The notes: a model not told the origin generated them from the sequence alone. A stretch of DNA of 64,000 nucleotides from Liolophura sinensis (GCF_032854445.1 NW_027017969.1:126501-190500); one strand, 5' to 3'. Shown: positions 12,581 to 25,600, numbered from the stretch's first letter. Translations and numbers: made by a program.

Positions 12581-14621
12581 TCAAGATCTTCGGAGGATAA
12601 TGTGTACAGTCAGCAGTAGGTCTTCAAATGGAATCCAGATTTCATCGGCTCGGGTAGGCCACCGCATGTGTATTTTGCAAAACTTGTTATGTTTGGAGAT
12701 GAAATTCACCAACACATCAGAGTCTTTCAAATCGACATCTTTCACTTTCCCGATGTAGCAATCGTTGTCGTAAACTGCCACAATTATCTGATTTTCCAGA
12801 GGGATGAATTGAACAGAACTCTCAGTCTGTACAGCGGCGGCTGACTATTCTCTCGTTAGCTTGATTCGAATCTGCTCCAACTGTCTCTTCAGAACCTATG
12901 GTGATTGCGGCGTCCGATGATGGCTTGGATGACATGTATCACACCGTCGTCAGTAGACTGGACGGCGTGGAGCTTGAGCGTACCGGGTACTGGTTTTGCG
13001 TGTAGATTATCTGAGCTTCAGAAGTCGCATCGTACTCAGTCCGAGAATAAAAGTGATACTGCATTCACCTCTCATCTGGGACGCCAAATTATAAAAGTCA
13101 TATCCGTCTTGAATGGTCGCCTTTCATTGCTTAACGCCCTGAATGGCCATTCGTTTACAGGTAGCACGAATGCCATCACACGGCCCCTTACCGTGCCCCG
13201 CTTTGAAATAGTTTCAGGGAGTCGGAGGTCCGAATTCCTCCACGTGCCTGGCAATAAGTTGGAAAGTAAAACGGTTTTGTACGGAGATGACGGCCTTTCT
13301 GTCCAGCATATAACTTTACCCCTGGCAGGATTGCTCAGATCTGTGGAATGAGAGCTTTCAGTATTGCGTGCACAGAAACGGAATTGTGATGATTGACGTC
13401 CGACACGAAGGCAAAATTGGTATGCGCAAGGACTCCACTTTCAGTTTTATGGTATATGACCACCGAGTGAAATGTTGCAGCGGTGGCGTTGCAATATGCT
13501 GACTGTATTTCATTCATTGTTTGGCAGAGGAAGTTTTCTGCAGAATCCATTGACATGGAATTGAACAATGACATGGTCGGTTGGCAAATTCTGTTTCAGG
13601 TCATGGAGAGCCTTGTACTGGGTTCATACCCGGGAAAATTGATCCAAAAATGCCTGATAGTTGTCCACCATCTTTGTTTTAAATGTTTCTCCCCTATCAA
13701 AGATTTTAACGATTCACATTTTCTTCTTGCCCTCAAAGTCTAAAGACCTCCATTCCTCGTATTCTATCTTTTTTGGACACAGCTCTGCTCACAACTTCAG
13801 GGTTTGGGGATATTTTTATTCCCCGAGAGATCAGGCATTTCAGCTTCAACGCCATGTTCTGGTGATTCGTACAAAAGCATTTGTTTTTGGACAAAAGTGA
13901 GCTGAAATAGATATATGCAGGCCGGAGTTTGCAGAGGAGAGAGAAAGATATCCGCCTGATGTTTGGATTTCCCATGAGGAGTTTTTCGTGCAAATTGTGG
14001 AGATAATCATTCATTATCCGCACTTGATTCTTTTCGCCCTCCATCTTTGTAAAATCTTTCTCTCCTGGCATAATTCCGCTGACATCATCGAGCTCTAGAA
14101 ATGTGTTGACCTGATCCGCTGGCTGAATTTTTATGGGATCTCGTCGGGTACGTTTTAAAGAAGCAAGCGTGTTTGATGTTATATTACCACACCGTCGATG
14201 ACATGTCTCCGCTGCTATATTAAGGCTGAAGGCAAATCGGTATTTCTTGATGATTTTCCCACTGATGACCCGGTTGATGATAGCCTGCTTTTGCTGGGAT
14301 GGGTTCTTTGTTAGATGAGGGCATTCCGCATGCACGCTGTTTCCAAGATGCAGACGCCTCATCACAGGAACCTTCTTTCTTAGATCTCGCTCTGTCTTGG
14401 ACTTCGGCGTTAGCTCGGGCTTGGGCTGTAGAAGGACCTTTTAGGGATGACGATTTTGAAACTTTTACTTTGAGGCGCTCGCACCTCTTTTGGATACTCT
14501 TGGATTTTCGTTTCTTGGTGTTCAACTTTTGTTTTAAAGTGTTGTCTTTATTTCTGTCCTGCTTTAGTGCTTTTTTTTGCCCTCTAATGGGGGCAGTCCG
14601 AACAGGAAAAGGAAACGGCAC
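12581..14621 (-). pseudogene. DDE-transposase-like gene (copy A), broken
   Basis: The minus-strand frames form one broken gene. A lysine-rich start (14621-14220) leads into a 210-residue frame (14365-13733) with DDVSGIMPGEKDF and a Cys/His cluster NKCFCTNHQNMALKLKC. A segment at 13574-13335 has MDSAENFLCQ and FAFVSDVNHH, which could carry the two aspartates of an RNase H-like fold. A tail at 12781-12581 reads AVYDNDCYIGKV and RWPTRADEIWIP. Multi-copy invertebrate proteins of this layout are known but poorly characterised. The transposase reading is inference. The paralogue is at 57600-59687. Confidence 0.5.
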
Positions 14622-15809
14622 AGGGAGGCGCGGGGAGTTGGACCCCGTGATGAGGAAGGTTATGTGACGCTTACTTTTAGGGTTGGCAACATCTATACAT
14701 TAAATTTTGGGGTCAAAATTGACAATATGTTTAAGGTTGTTTCTGCACTTTTCTTTTAACAGTGGTATTAACAATTCTTCAGTGCGTCTGGTGCGGAAAA
14801 AGACATTTTGATACAAGTTGTATGGAGAAAGATTATTGTGCAGATTTCTTATAAAGATTATAACATACTTAAAGTAGTATATTATCTGGAAGGATGTTGA
14901 GAAACGTAATGATGAATTTAAATCCACCAAAAACAATGGATTTACTGCTTTAGTCAATCATCAACCGACCGTCCGGTGCCAATCAGTGGGTGATATGGAT
15001 TCCAGCTATCCAGGCTGTCGTATAAATTTTAAACCATAGTGGTCGATGTTGAAGTTAAGATTTATGACAATGGCACACCTGGCCAAAATTTAGATTCTGA
15101 GTTTTCAGATGCTGAAATTGATATTTGTCCGGGCATTTCCCATCGCTCTTGCTTTAATGACTGGTAAACTATAGCTTTAACCTCGCTACACCCTACATTT
15201 CATGTGCTAATATCAAAATATAATATTTATATACTATTCACAATGGAAATCATTCTATTCGCCGAGGGAATCGAAATTTATACCAACATGTATATGCAAT
15301 GACAACTGCATGTTATTGCCGGCATTCCGAATAGCCAATTCCTACATAGTCGAGTACAATGTCATATCGGCGTTAGTGTATTGAGATTTGTTACCATAGT
15401 AAACAAATCTTTCGAGATCAGTTGTATTGAGCCTCTCGTGGCTTTCAACTGTAAAATGGCATGAGCAGATAAGGCTGCTTTCGATTGATACAGAACCTTT
15501 TTCTGTATTTCTACGCTTTCTTGAGTATCAAATCGTCTGAAATTTTCATGGTTCAACGATGACCTGTTTTAACGACAGTATGCAGAATTTCAAATGATTT
15601 GTGGAGAAATTAGAAATCCTATTTTTCACCAAGTTTTGCCTAAAAAAGTCAATAAAACCAGGCTAAATATCCAGTGATCTTAAGTGCCATAGTACTCAGA
15701 TCAATGTACCCTTTTTTAACTCATTTCAACGGTACATACACGGACAGCCAATTATGAGTAACTGACAAATCTGGACAATAATCCTTTAAGATAAAGGAAA
15801 ACAACTTAC
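14622..15809. other. Non-coding, shared with unit B
   Basis: The sequence is near-identical to 59688-60854. Short open frames such as 14957-14700 and 15556-15362 on the minus strand exist in both copies but show no domain or motif, so no gene is called. Confidence 0.5.
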
Positions 15810-15908
15810 CTTATTCTGTACGTTGACATTAGCACCATGCTCGACAAGGATACGGACAACGTCCACTTTACCGCGTGATGCTGCCACGTATAAAGGTGTA
15901 ACCCCATC
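15810..15908 (-). CDS. Ankyrin-repeat exon, 99 bp
   Basis: The 99-bp block is bounded by an ATAACAG acceptor and a GTAAGT donor. It encodes DGVTPLYVAASRGKVDVVRI and ends GANVNVQNK. It is a full phase-0 ankyrin repeat. The partner exon in unit B is 60855-60953, which differs at several residues. Confidence 0.8.
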
Positions 15909-18150
15909 CTGTTATATAATACAATGGCAAAAACTCCTTTAAACATGTCCAAAAGTACGGTCGAGTTGTAATCCGTAAAATGGTACATACTAGAGGTAGT
16001 GAACGAAAATTACTAATAAATACAACTGTACTGTTTTATAGGAGACTTTCTTTTACCTTCTGATAGTCGGTGTTGTCAGTGCTCTTACTTTACTGTGTGT
16101 GCATGTCATGTATTTTTTAACAAAGCTCAACGATGTTCTGCCTGCATACAGTACTTATAAAGGCCTTATTACAAAGCAATTATCAGCTTTGCAGCTATGA
16201 TAGTTTTCTCTCTCCTGCTGTGGAAATATGGGAAAAGCTGCATTTTTTTCATGATTTGATCGCAATTTGCGACACAAGAATACTTCGCTAGATAAAAATA
16301 AGTGCGGATTCGCAATCAAGACGTCAAATCACGTCAGGTAACATGTTAAGAATGTTCAAACTCAACGTTTTCGTTTTCAAATGACATGACTTCCGCTGTA
16401 TCACTTAAAACCTAATTTGCGTACACACTGCATTCTTTTTCTTTCCAGATATTGTCCAGAGAACGCTTATTATGTGTGTTAAATTTCACGTTGATCTGAC
16501 ATGGGGTTTTGAAGGAAATGACTGTCAAATTGTTTTACTTCAACCCAATAAGAACACCAGTTCAGGTGACACGAGGTAACCAAATTTTAATTCGCCAAAA
16601 TTCCGCTAAATATGCAACATATACCTAAGTTTAACGAATTTTTGTTGAGCGTTTTTAGTTGTTGAAGTTTTTCAGTTTTGTAAACTGTATAAATTGGGAC
16701 TTTTTGGCATCAACTACTTCCGGTTTGCTGATGTCACTTTTTGTTATGTAAAATTTGTCTTCTTGTCTAGGGATAATAGTAGGCCTTAAGATTGCGTTTT
16801 ATCGGCTGCAGATATACTTATTTCGGATTTTGAGCTTACCTCTACCGGTTTTGCTAAAATTACATTTTCGGAGTCAGCGTTCAAAACCTAATCAGATAGA
16901 ACTATTAATTTAACCCTTTATATTTGATAAAAGAGGAATGCCCACAACCAAAGGCCACTATAGGTCCTCCTCAGCTACAAAAGTTACAGGTCAAAGAAGC
17001 AAAACGGTAAGGTAGATCTTTACTAAGGGACGATGCACGTGCATATATGATGCATGATATATATTTATACAAAAACACACACATATATATATCTGCTAGT
17101 TAAATATACATAAATCAGTAAACAAACTACTAACACTGGCTGAATCTTTTTATGGTTCGGAGAAATTTATGGACAATTTTAAGTCATTTGATGTTATCTG
17201 GGAGATACATTGCATGAGACCCAAACAAGAGAACATAAGATAGGTGTATAGGAGAGGAATTTTCAGTTTAAAAGAAAAGAAAAATAAACTCTTGGGCACA
17301 AGATGTTTGGAATGTTTGTGAACATGTGCTTGCTGGGGAAGGCGAACTCATGTGTTTATGGGTTTTTATTGCTGATAGACAATGGTTACAAAACAGGTCA
17401 GGTATTATACCCTAACTGGATCAACGTGAAGAGCGCCCAGTCCCATCCTGATCCTACTTTTACTTCTATTCCTAAGTATATCCTTCTTCAAATTCAGTAT
17501 TTCCATTTAAGGATATCTCAGAGAGATATGGTGGACAGAGACCATTTACAATTTTATAAAATTTCCATAATTTGTGTCTCTGCCGGCGGACATAAAGCTG
17601 CTCCCAACCGAAGACCTTTATAACGGCACTGTTCGACGTCCGACGTAGACCTCGAGTACAAATTAGGGTTGCTCAACTCTGAACATGTTCCGGACTCTGT
17701 ACAAGATTAACACTGCTATTATCAAAATTAACGCAAGCGCGTTCTAGAGTCACACGGATTGTACTAAAATAATGCGTAGTCATTTATTATCTACTTAATG
17801 TTATTTTAGCCCCTGTCATAAAACTTACTTTTTTATTTTTACGAGTTATATCTTGGACGTGCAGATACAATTTGCCGTTTTCCTGTAGTGTAATGCCAAG
17901 ATGTTTATGGAAACAACCAATCTTCACTTCTACCTCATCCAAGAATAACGTGGAATAGTTTGGCTCTTTTGCATTGTCTTAATGTGATTGTATGTTAAAT
18001 GTGATGACCACACTGCATTTTGGGCATTTCTAGACCTGCGACGTCTAATGAATTGTAATTAACATCACGGTATTTTTTAACCTAATTCTGCTTAAATCAT
18101 GGTGCCATGGGGCGTGTGAATTGCTATTATTTATGTATTTAAATGAACAG
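15909..18150. other. Intronic or intergenic sequence, no gene seen
   Basis: Positions up to about 16770 match 60954-61787. The rest lies between the duplicated units. A frame at 17303-17623 has no recognisable motif and no supporting copy elsewhere in the window. Confidence 0.45.
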
Positions 18151-18339
18151 TTAGAATAAAATCCTGACTAAGGTAAACTGACCAGAGGCCTTAATTCCGC
18201 CGTTACGGATAACCATTTGCCAACTATCACAGTGTCGTCGATGCTCTGGTTTTACTCTCTATGTTCTCTATGTGCGTTTTTAATGACATTTTATCACTTT
18301 TAAAAGAAATAAACAATGAGTAAACATGCTTAGTGTTTG

Positions 18340-18720
18340 ACTAGATTCTATTTATAGAAACACGAATGAACGCGTTACACCAACATTTTTCTAAGCACCT
18401 TATCAAGTAACCTTCCATTCCCAATTGTCTCAATTTATACAAAATGTCCAACATGCCATGCTTTATCTACGGCTTTGCTAACGTCTAAAATTACAAGACA
18501 GGCTCCTTCTCCTCTATCCAAGGCTTGGTGCACATTGTGTACTATTTGGGGCAACTGGTAAATCGTAGTCTTTCTCCTTAAAACTACAATTGTCTGAGAT
18601 CAATAAGTCATTGTCCTTACAATACTCGTAAAATCGTTTGTAAACAGTTTTATTTGATATGTTAAATATATGACTAAGAGGAGACCCAGACGGATAGGAT
18701 TCTGTTCACCGGGAGAAATT
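18340..18720 (-). pseudogene. LINE reverse-transcriptase fragment
   Basis: The minus strand contains an RT palm-like segment: HQALDRGEGACLVILDVSKA, followed by LYKLRQLGMEGYLIRCLEK. This matches the catalytic-aspartate region and following helix of Jockey/CR1-type reverse transcriptases. Frame breaks surround it and no other domain is attached. Confidence 0.6.
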
Positions 18721-19459
18721 AAACAGCTTCTTCACTATAAGGGCAATACATAAGACAGTGTTTTAACATGAAGTTAGAAATCATATCGATACCACAGGCA
18801 TTACAGACCATTTTCAGGACACCATCTTTAGAAATGTAAAAATTATTAGCACAAAAATGTTTGGTCACGTGACATTTTCACCCAATGGTCAGACTGTAAT
18901 ATTTCCAACAGAGGAAGTTCTCACGGTAAATCACTACATCCTACGCGTTGCACAACTGCAATTTAAATTTCAGTTCAATCGCGTCAGCTGTTTCGTCGGA
19001 TAAGATTTTTATTGCAACAAAATTCAAGAAGACCGCCAAGTCACGTGACCGAAATTCCACAAATGTTTTGATACACGACTTCAGGTCCTTATCTAAAATA
19101 CATCTAAGTTTCATGAAAATTCAACTGATCATTTCCCCCAGAAACGTGTTACAATTTTGTCTGAAAATCATAATGCACACACCAAAAATGACGAATTTCG
19201 AACACCTTTTGCAATTTTTGTTTCTATTTACATAAAACCTGCACGTCACAGCGAAAAACTAACTGCGGATTCGAAATCTTGATGTCAAAGTGCACTGAAC
19301 AACGTTTTAGTTACGTTTTTTGAAACGGCCATTAAACTTGACCCACTCTTGCCCTATTTATGACTATTTTACGACTGAAAACATCACTGAAATAAATACA
19401 TAAATTCTGGCAACGCAAGAGAACATATTTCTCATATTGAATATAACTATTGCTATAAA

Positions 19460-20070
19460 AGAATTGTAGTAAAGTTTATCTTGTTTGGTATTTTGTACAG
19501 CCCACCTAGCAAAGACGTAATCGACTTTAACAAACCTGTATCATCTGTTTTACAGAAGTGTCACCGGAAAAGAAAAAGCGTATACTTTTTCATATTGGTA
19601 TTCTTAAAAGTGCTCACCATCAGCCAATTCATTGACATCATCGCGTCATGTACATTCTTCCCCCCAAATCTCAAAACCAGCAAGAGTTCAGCCTGGGTCT
19701 GGCATTTTGATTCATATGTCTTGACAAATTTTCTATTTAAGATATTGTTAACTGACGTCACTGACCAATTTCTGACCTTCCATGTTCTTAAAACTTCATA
19801 CCCACCCAAAGCAAAGGTATGCATTAACACTTTAAGGAAGTTTACTAAAACCCAACAGGAAATTTTTAAACAACACATTTAAGAGATTAACTGCCTCACG
19901 ATTCTAAGAGAGACTTATGATGTCAACATGGCTGTTTGTGCTTTCTGTGAATAGTTAATCGACATTTTAGATCTAATCAAGCCACCATATATGTCAATTG
20001 CTCTCTTTACCAAAAAGTAATTACTGCCAAGGAAAGCATAAAGTATAGAAAAAAAAAACACAAACAAAAA
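19460..20070 (+). pseudogene. LINE endonuclease/RT fragment (copy B)
   Basis: This is the paralogue of 570-1260. It begins FGILYSPPSKDVIDFNKP, an endonuclease-like motif, and shows TISQFIDI and LLTDVTDQFLTF. It lacks about 100 bases present in unit A before the RT remnant. Confidence 0.6.
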
Positions 20071-20305
20071 CGCATAAAGTGAAAAAGAAAACCCAGTAAC
20101 GCATGCCGTGAGCGATGGTGTACAGATGAAAAACTAAAATGTTACTCTTTCTGGTGATGGGTAAATAATTAAGATCGACGTTTTCGGTAAGCCTCTATTC
20201 CTATCCGGCCTAAAACGACTCGTCTTTTGACCTTGATTATGTTGAATTAAGTACCTTATAAATGAAACAAAATGCAGTAAACTTTCGCAACCCAGAAGCA
20301 CGTAC

Positions 20306-20404
20306 CTGATCTTGTACGTTTATATCAGCCTTCTTCTCTATCAGAAGACGGAGGAGATCCATGTCATCACGTGACACTGCCTGGAGTAGCGCTGTTTGTC
20401 CTCC
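20306..20404 (-). CDS. Ankyrin-repeat exon, 99 bp
   Basis: A 99-bp phase-0 block with an ACACAG acceptor and a GTACGTG donor encodes GGQTALLQAVSRDDMDLLRL and ends ADINVQDQ. It is the unit B copy of the exon at 1529-1627. It fits an ankyrin repeat better than its unit A partner, with SRDD in the loop where unit A has PGDD. Confidence 0.75.
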
Positions 20405-20699
20405 CTGTGTAAACATAGATGAATCGGTAGATATATATATAGAAATGGAAGATAGAAACGGTAGATATATATACATGGAAATGTCTCATCAACAGGTAGG
20501 CTTTAGGTAGCAACTCTTAACTGAGCCTTTGTAATTTTGAACAATTTCTCTGCACAGTTACTTTGTGACCAAGTCCTGTTTAATGATGTAGATTTTAAAT
20601 TACTTAAAACAGTTTCTTTAGTGAACAGGTATTCGATAAAATATCCAAAACAAATTTTTGTCATAGGTTCGCATTAAAAAAACAGGTGGTAAAATTGTT

Positions 20700-20760
20700 T
20701 CCTGCGAAAGGTGGGGGCGGCCCCCCCCCCCCCCCCTCCCCCCCTTCTTCCGATAAAAGT
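20700..20760. repeat. Poly-C tract
   Basis: A run of about 18 C followed by further C blocks lies in non-coding sequence. It resembles the G/C homopolymers at several other places in the window. Confidence 0.7.
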
Positions 20761-21114
20761 GAATGTGGGTGTCCACTTGTCCACGACAAGTAACGAAGTC
20801 TCTCTTGTGGCAAGTTTGGGACGACGAAGCTATATATACTAGTGCAAACCTTGTCACTCGGTTTTGGTCGCTCCCAAAAAGTACGTCTAAACATTTAGAG
20901 TATTGTAGGAAAATCGGGCAGAGATCTGTAGATACTTCTACCGGAGAAAGAAGCGTGAAAAGTATACTGTATTTTAAATTAACATCGCTTTAATATACAC
21001 CATTAATCCGTAAGGCACGGTTTTTAGGAATGTCCATAAAGGTGGTTAAATTTCCGGCTCGACGTGCAAAACAAACTTTTGTGTAGAAAACTTCCGTAGT
21101 CTTGAACCACGTAC

Positions 21115-21213
21115 CTGATCCTGTACGTTTACATCAGCGCTCGTCTCTACCAGAAGACGAAGAAGGCCTAGATGACGACCTGACAGGTTTAATGATGTAG
21201 ATGCTGTTTGTCT
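21115..21213 (-). pseudogene. Ankyrin exon with doubtful acceptor
   Basis: The 99-bp frame reads RQTASTSLNLSGRHLGLLRL and ends SADVNVQDQ before a GTACGTG donor. At the expected 5' boundary there is no AG; the nearest AG would trim the exon to 97 bp and break the phase. The central helix is also atypical. It may be a decaying duplicate. Confidence 0.5.
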
Positions 21214-21249
21214 ATTTTGCAGCTGCCAATACTGTTAAAGTTAAACAAC

Positions 21250-22540
21250 AATAAACTCATAAAAATGCTGTATCAGTATGTAATACTGCACGGGTACATA
21301 AGTCATAAGATGTGCTTAAGCATCCCTAAGGCCTCTCCATCGGCACTGTGTTCATGTGATTGATTATTAAAAGAGATAACATCACAGCGTATTGAGTAAT
21401 TCTAAATCAGCAACCAATAATAAAATAGAAACGGCATGTTTGCCTACTTCTGCTAAGCCCTTTTCTTGTGTGCTTCTAAGTTACTACTTTGTAAACATGT
21501 ACAGTTACAATGAAACCTTAATGAAATGTACAGGAAACTATATTTCACTGATTACGTGTGACAATATGTCAAGTATCAAACTGCCGATTATGATGAATAT
21601 TCCGCATTCTTCCACTCATAAACTGACCGTCATTATATAAGTTAAATCTGTTCCAGTATGGCTTTAAAATGCAGCAATCTATATGTATAATGTAGTAACT
21701 TGCACTGATGTGCACACAAAATGATAATAATATTACATAATACAATGACGACAATGTGATGACACGTAACCTGTAAAGTGAGGGAATTGATTGCTGCGTT
21801 TCCTCTGGAAATGTTATCGTAAGCCATGGCGTTTGATAAAATTTGGCAGTTCACTAGTTTACGCTGCAGCTATACAAGATCAGAGACAGTGTGTACGATG
21901 AAAAATCAATTGCAAACGGTACCCTTAGAATGGCGCTACTTTGTGACATGTATTGCAGAGATTGTTAAGACGTCTCTTTTAATCACCTGTTTTACAGAAA
22001 AACGGCATATCTGCAGTTTTATCATTGCATGTTTTTTTGAACTGACAGCAAACTGCATGAACCTAGTCATATCTTATCTTTGTTTTGCTTTGCCTTGTTT
22101 GGCATACCTTCTACGTTGTGTACATAGCTCAAGAGACTGGAATACTTAAACGTTTATTAAGTAATCCGTCACAGATAGTTCAATGAACGTCAACAATAGG
22201 GAATATACATGAGGTCTAACACAAATTACAAACTCGTGGACCGTGCATAGTTTGCATGTAGATTGGAAACAAGTGTATATAAATTAAAACTGATTAGAGC
22301 TGTTAATAGGAGCTTGATGTTAATTTCATAAATGTCATAAAAGTGATTTTTCATGCATCTATTTGCCACGGTTAATGCCCTTAACGCCTGTATCAAATTC
22401 TATTTTAAAATTATCCGTTTATGTATATACAACATAGATGAACATATGGAATTACACCAAGTCTGATACACATAAACATGTTAAAGTAAGAGATGATTTA
22501 AATTGTTATCGATACGGAAATCCAATGTTTACCCCTCTTA
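21250..22540. other. AT-rich intron-like sequence
   Basis: No gene is supported. A 107-codon frame at 21826-22149 has hydrophobic stretches but no recognised family and no copy elsewhere in the window. Confidence 0.4.
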
Positions 22541-22542
22541 AA

Positions 22543-22622
22543 GATCCACCTTCCTGATGGAGAAGACTAAACCGATCCTTCTCACCACGAGACAACGCCT
22601 GGCACAAAGGTGTTTTTCCTCT
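22543..22622 (-). pseudogene. Degenerate ankyrin exon
   Basis: After a CACACAG acceptor the minus strand reads RGKTPLCQALSRGEKDRF, which is ankyrin-like. The second helix and the VNVQDQ end are lost and there is no donor at the expected place. Confidence 0.5.
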
Positions 22623-22689
22623 CTGTGTGAACATAGATAAAATTGGCGAAAATGACAAAGTTTATAGTAAGAAACACGTAAACATCGGT

Positions 22690-22890
22690 AAATAACATGT
22701 CAGGGTTACGTGCGTTTTCCATACTCGCCACACTCATGCACAATCACCAACCCCGGTTCTGAGCGAAGAATATTTAGAATATCCAGCTCTGGGAAAACAC
22801 ACCCATCATCCCCAGCACGTGGCGCATGGCTTCCACATACTTCCCATGGTGAAGAAACGTTAAACGTCCACTAACATGGCGGCCAAGTAT
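22690..22890. repeat. Short duplicated block
   Basis: This resembles 1690-1865 (shared core TTTAGAATATCCA, then CTGGGAAA.CACACCCATCAT). It lies next to an ankyrin exon in both units and helps align them. Confidence 0.6.
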
Positions 22891-23910
22891 ATGCGTCATA
22901 TAGTTTGCCAAAGCGTGTTCTGGGTAGATAATATTTTTCATCTATAGAACTAACTGACATCAAACAAATTACACATTCGTGAGTGGGGTGTTAAGCAAAT
23001 AATAAATGATTATGGAAATGCAGCAGTGAATCATTCACGTGGGCATGTACCAATTACCAATACTTGAGCACAGTGCACACAAGTTAGAAAACGAAACATT
23101 AACATTCCCTTGCTAGCTATCTAAATGACACACACATATAAATGCATCAATTATTTGTTTGGTGTACTATACTAAACCCCTTTAAAACTGGTTAAAGAAA
23201 GAAATTGTGCAATAAAATTTCCCGAAAATAAACATGTTGAACGAATATAATTATAAAAGTGCAACCGACATCAGAATATGGAGCGTCGTGAAGACTTAGG
23301 TCTTGCACGAAGGGTGTGAACCACGTCACCCTTCTGCCTCGCGGTGATCATTTGTAGTATGATCTTGTTACTCTGACCCACCAGGCCTGTTTCGTTAGAA
23401 CTAGTTAAATTATTAAAGTAATCAAGCCTTTAGAATGCTCGCTGCAAGATTAACGAAACAGGAAGTGCATGCATCTTTACTCATATGCTTGCAGCACTTT
23501 CCCAACTGCAGAGATATTTCAGGACGTCAGGATGGTCTGTTCTCTGGACTCCGGCTGGCAAGGTATACATACTTTCGCGAACTTTCAGTTTAACTTTTGT
23601 TCAGGTATTGAACATTTCACGTTGTCAGAGATGGGATATCTCCAGTCTTCAGTGGTCTTTTGATTAAAAAAATATTTCGGACGAAAACTACCATAGATTG
23701 AGGCACATGTTAAAATGATATACGTTTATATCAAAGCACAGTTTCTTTGTTGAGTTATAGAATACAAATACAGTGTTTATACCCAAGCGAAAGGAAAGTG
23801 TTTTAGAGTCTTTAACATACTAATGCTAAGGATGAGATATTTCGATGTAGTTGCCATTGTGCTTCCGCCGATAACTACCTTTCAGTGAAACAAGACAAGA
23901 AGTGTATTAC
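22891..23910. other. Non-coding, no gene seen
   Basis: This is AT-rich intron-like sequence between ankyrin exons. Short frames near 23469-23667 show no motif. Confidence 0.4.
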
Positions 23911-24009
23911 CTGATCCTGTACGTTGACGTCAGCGCCCTGCTCCACCAGAATACGGACAACGTCTACGTTATCACGAGACACAGCCGCATGTAGAGGAGT
24001 CTCCTCATC
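23911..24009 (-). CDS. Ankyrin-repeat exon, 99 bp
   Basis: This is the best-preserved ankyrin exon of its type. An acceptor TTTTAG is followed by exactly 99 bp encoding DEETPLHAAVSRDNVDVVRI and ending ADVNVQDQ, then a GTAATAC donor. It has a canonical TPLHAA helix and VDVVRILVEQGADV. The degenerate copy at 1958-2052 is its unit A counterpart. Confidence 0.8.
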
Positions 24010-24125
24010 CTAAAATTACACATAATACAAAGTATGGGTTTATAGAATGTTTCTTCAGCTTTATAGAAGGCTTATTACGCGCGCAGCAGAAGCAGTCAGA
24101 AGTTCCAGTAACTTGCCATCTCCAT

Positions 24126-24452
24126 GTGGCACATCTTATCTGGGCCTATATTTGTTCGAAGGCAAAAACAGTTCCCCCTATTACAAACCTGTTCGGCGAG
24201 AGGAATAGATTCAATTCTGGCACTGTAAATTATCATTACTTAGGCAGCAATGCACCGAAGGGTCCTGCATATGGCGTGTACATATCTCGCCTTGTATCAT
24301 TTGTTAGATCCTGTGTGTTGTGTGACCATTTCAATAAACGCCAAAAGCTATTACAAAAACTAGCGTGTAAAGGTTATTCCATCAAACGTCTCCATTTCAA
24401 GTCTCTTAAGTTTTACAATGAGTATATTTCTCTTGCAAGTAAATATGGATAG
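24126..24452 (+). pseudogene. Retrotransposon C-terminal fragment
   Basis: The 108-codon frame contains PKGPAYGVYISRLVSFVRSC and ends LKFYNEYISLASKYG. This type of module follows the reverse transcriptase in some invertebrate retroelements. No RT is attached here, so it is a fragment; the family is from memory. Confidence 0.55.
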
Positions 24453-24589
24453 AGCGTCCAGAATCCCTCACTCTGCTTCATGATTGTGTCTAATTCCGCT
24501 TAACCTTGTGCTAGGGGCTGTATATTCATTGTGTTAAATTAGATCGCCACGTTGGATATATGAACAGTGTTTCAATATTATAAATGTTT

Positions 24590-25600
24590 TGAATATTGAC
24601 AACTTACAAATTGAAATGATACACGACTCGACTACTGATTTAATTCATTTTTATCCTGCCGTATGTGAGATTGTCTGTCAGCAGCCTGCAGATGGTCGTG
24701 GGTGCGTGCAAAGAGAGGCAGCAGAGGTAAAATTGACATAGGTAAAGCCTAATGAATGGCTACCTTGAGCAGAAGCCCAACATGCCACGGCGACATTATC
24801 AACAGATGTTTTGACAAGAGATTCTCAGCAAAATACGGGTATTGACGTCATGGTGTCAATCGAGATAACATCACCTCAGTCCCACTGAACACATATGAGA
24901 TGCTCTTGGAAAAGTCTTCGTGCCTTGAGGCGTTAACCCCAAGATGTTCAAGAGTTGGGCGCCATATTGGTACAGTAAGGGCTCGGGCTCCATAATGTTG
25001 TCTTGACCGGTGTTAGGCAGTCAATGAGACAACGTTGCCTTACTGTTGTTAATGCGATATGGGAGCATAATGAGCACTGGGCAATCTTCTGTATGAAGAC
25101 AAACTAAGCAAAATGACACCCTGTCATTTCTCTCAACATTTTCTCAGTTTTCTTTCCTCTATATTTTTAGAAATGTTGAATATGGAGGGGGTATTTCGGA
25201 CATCCGGATTCCAGTTGTATATGTGTATGTTTTGAACATAAAGTAACACGTGCAGTTTCATTTTTGTTTCAGTATATTTTTGTTGAGGACTGGTTGACAA
25301 ATACGTATCTTGATGCCTAGATGAAATGTTTTACTGTGTACAAAACAGACACGGTTCAAACTGCTGAGGTAAACAGTCACAGAACTCAACACATCGACCG
25401 AAAATAGCAAACAAACTATCACACATTAGTACAGAAAGACAGTGAGTGAAGGTTAATAAACAATATCTGTTTTTCTCTTACAGTTAACACCACAGTGTAT
25501 AACGACACAGTATGCACTGTGTTTGAGTAAAGAATATAAAGATAAATAGTGTTAAAACATTTCGGACCACGCAAACCACGAAGCTGATCCTGTACGTTTG
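24590..25600. repeat. 1-kb duplicated non-coding block (copy B)
   Basis: This is the paralogue of 2560-3580. It ends with the same kind of ankyrin-exon remnant (about 25582-25612) without a donor. Confidence 0.65.

Larger units (their letters stand above)
1..16780. repeat. Segmental duplication unit A
   Basis: This is the left copy of a large duplicated segment. Landmarks repeat in the same order and orientation in unit B: about 220-330 pairs with 18170-18280, the LINE fragment at 590-1250 with 19490-20070, 2560-3580 with 24590-25600, the L1-like LINE at 4450-8110 with 27785-31630, and 10651-16770 with 55645-61788. The last pair is near-identical by eye. Outer limits are approximate because the window may start inside the unit. 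Confidence 0.85.

Noticed and set aside
12905-13351. 148-codon plus-strand frame
   Set aside because: It lies antisense to the transposase-like gene, which has recognisable motifs on the minus strand, and shows no motif of its own.
14299-14667. 122-codon plus-strand frame, conserved at 59365-59733
   Set aside because: It is a shadow of the lysine-rich start of the transposase-like gene. Conservation follows from the recent duplication.
17303-17623. 106-codon plus-strand frame
   Set aside because: No motif or paralogue is seen. A chance frame is likely.
21826-22149. 107-codon frame with hydrophobic stretches
   Set aside because: There is no family match that I recognise, no second copy and no intron signals. 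It is consistent with chance in AT-rich DNA.
20306-24009. CRISPR-like array, suggested by recurring short units
   Set aside because: The recurring units are ankyrin exons hundreds to thousands of bases apart with splice signals. There are no regular repeat-spacer units, and the DNA is eukaryotic.
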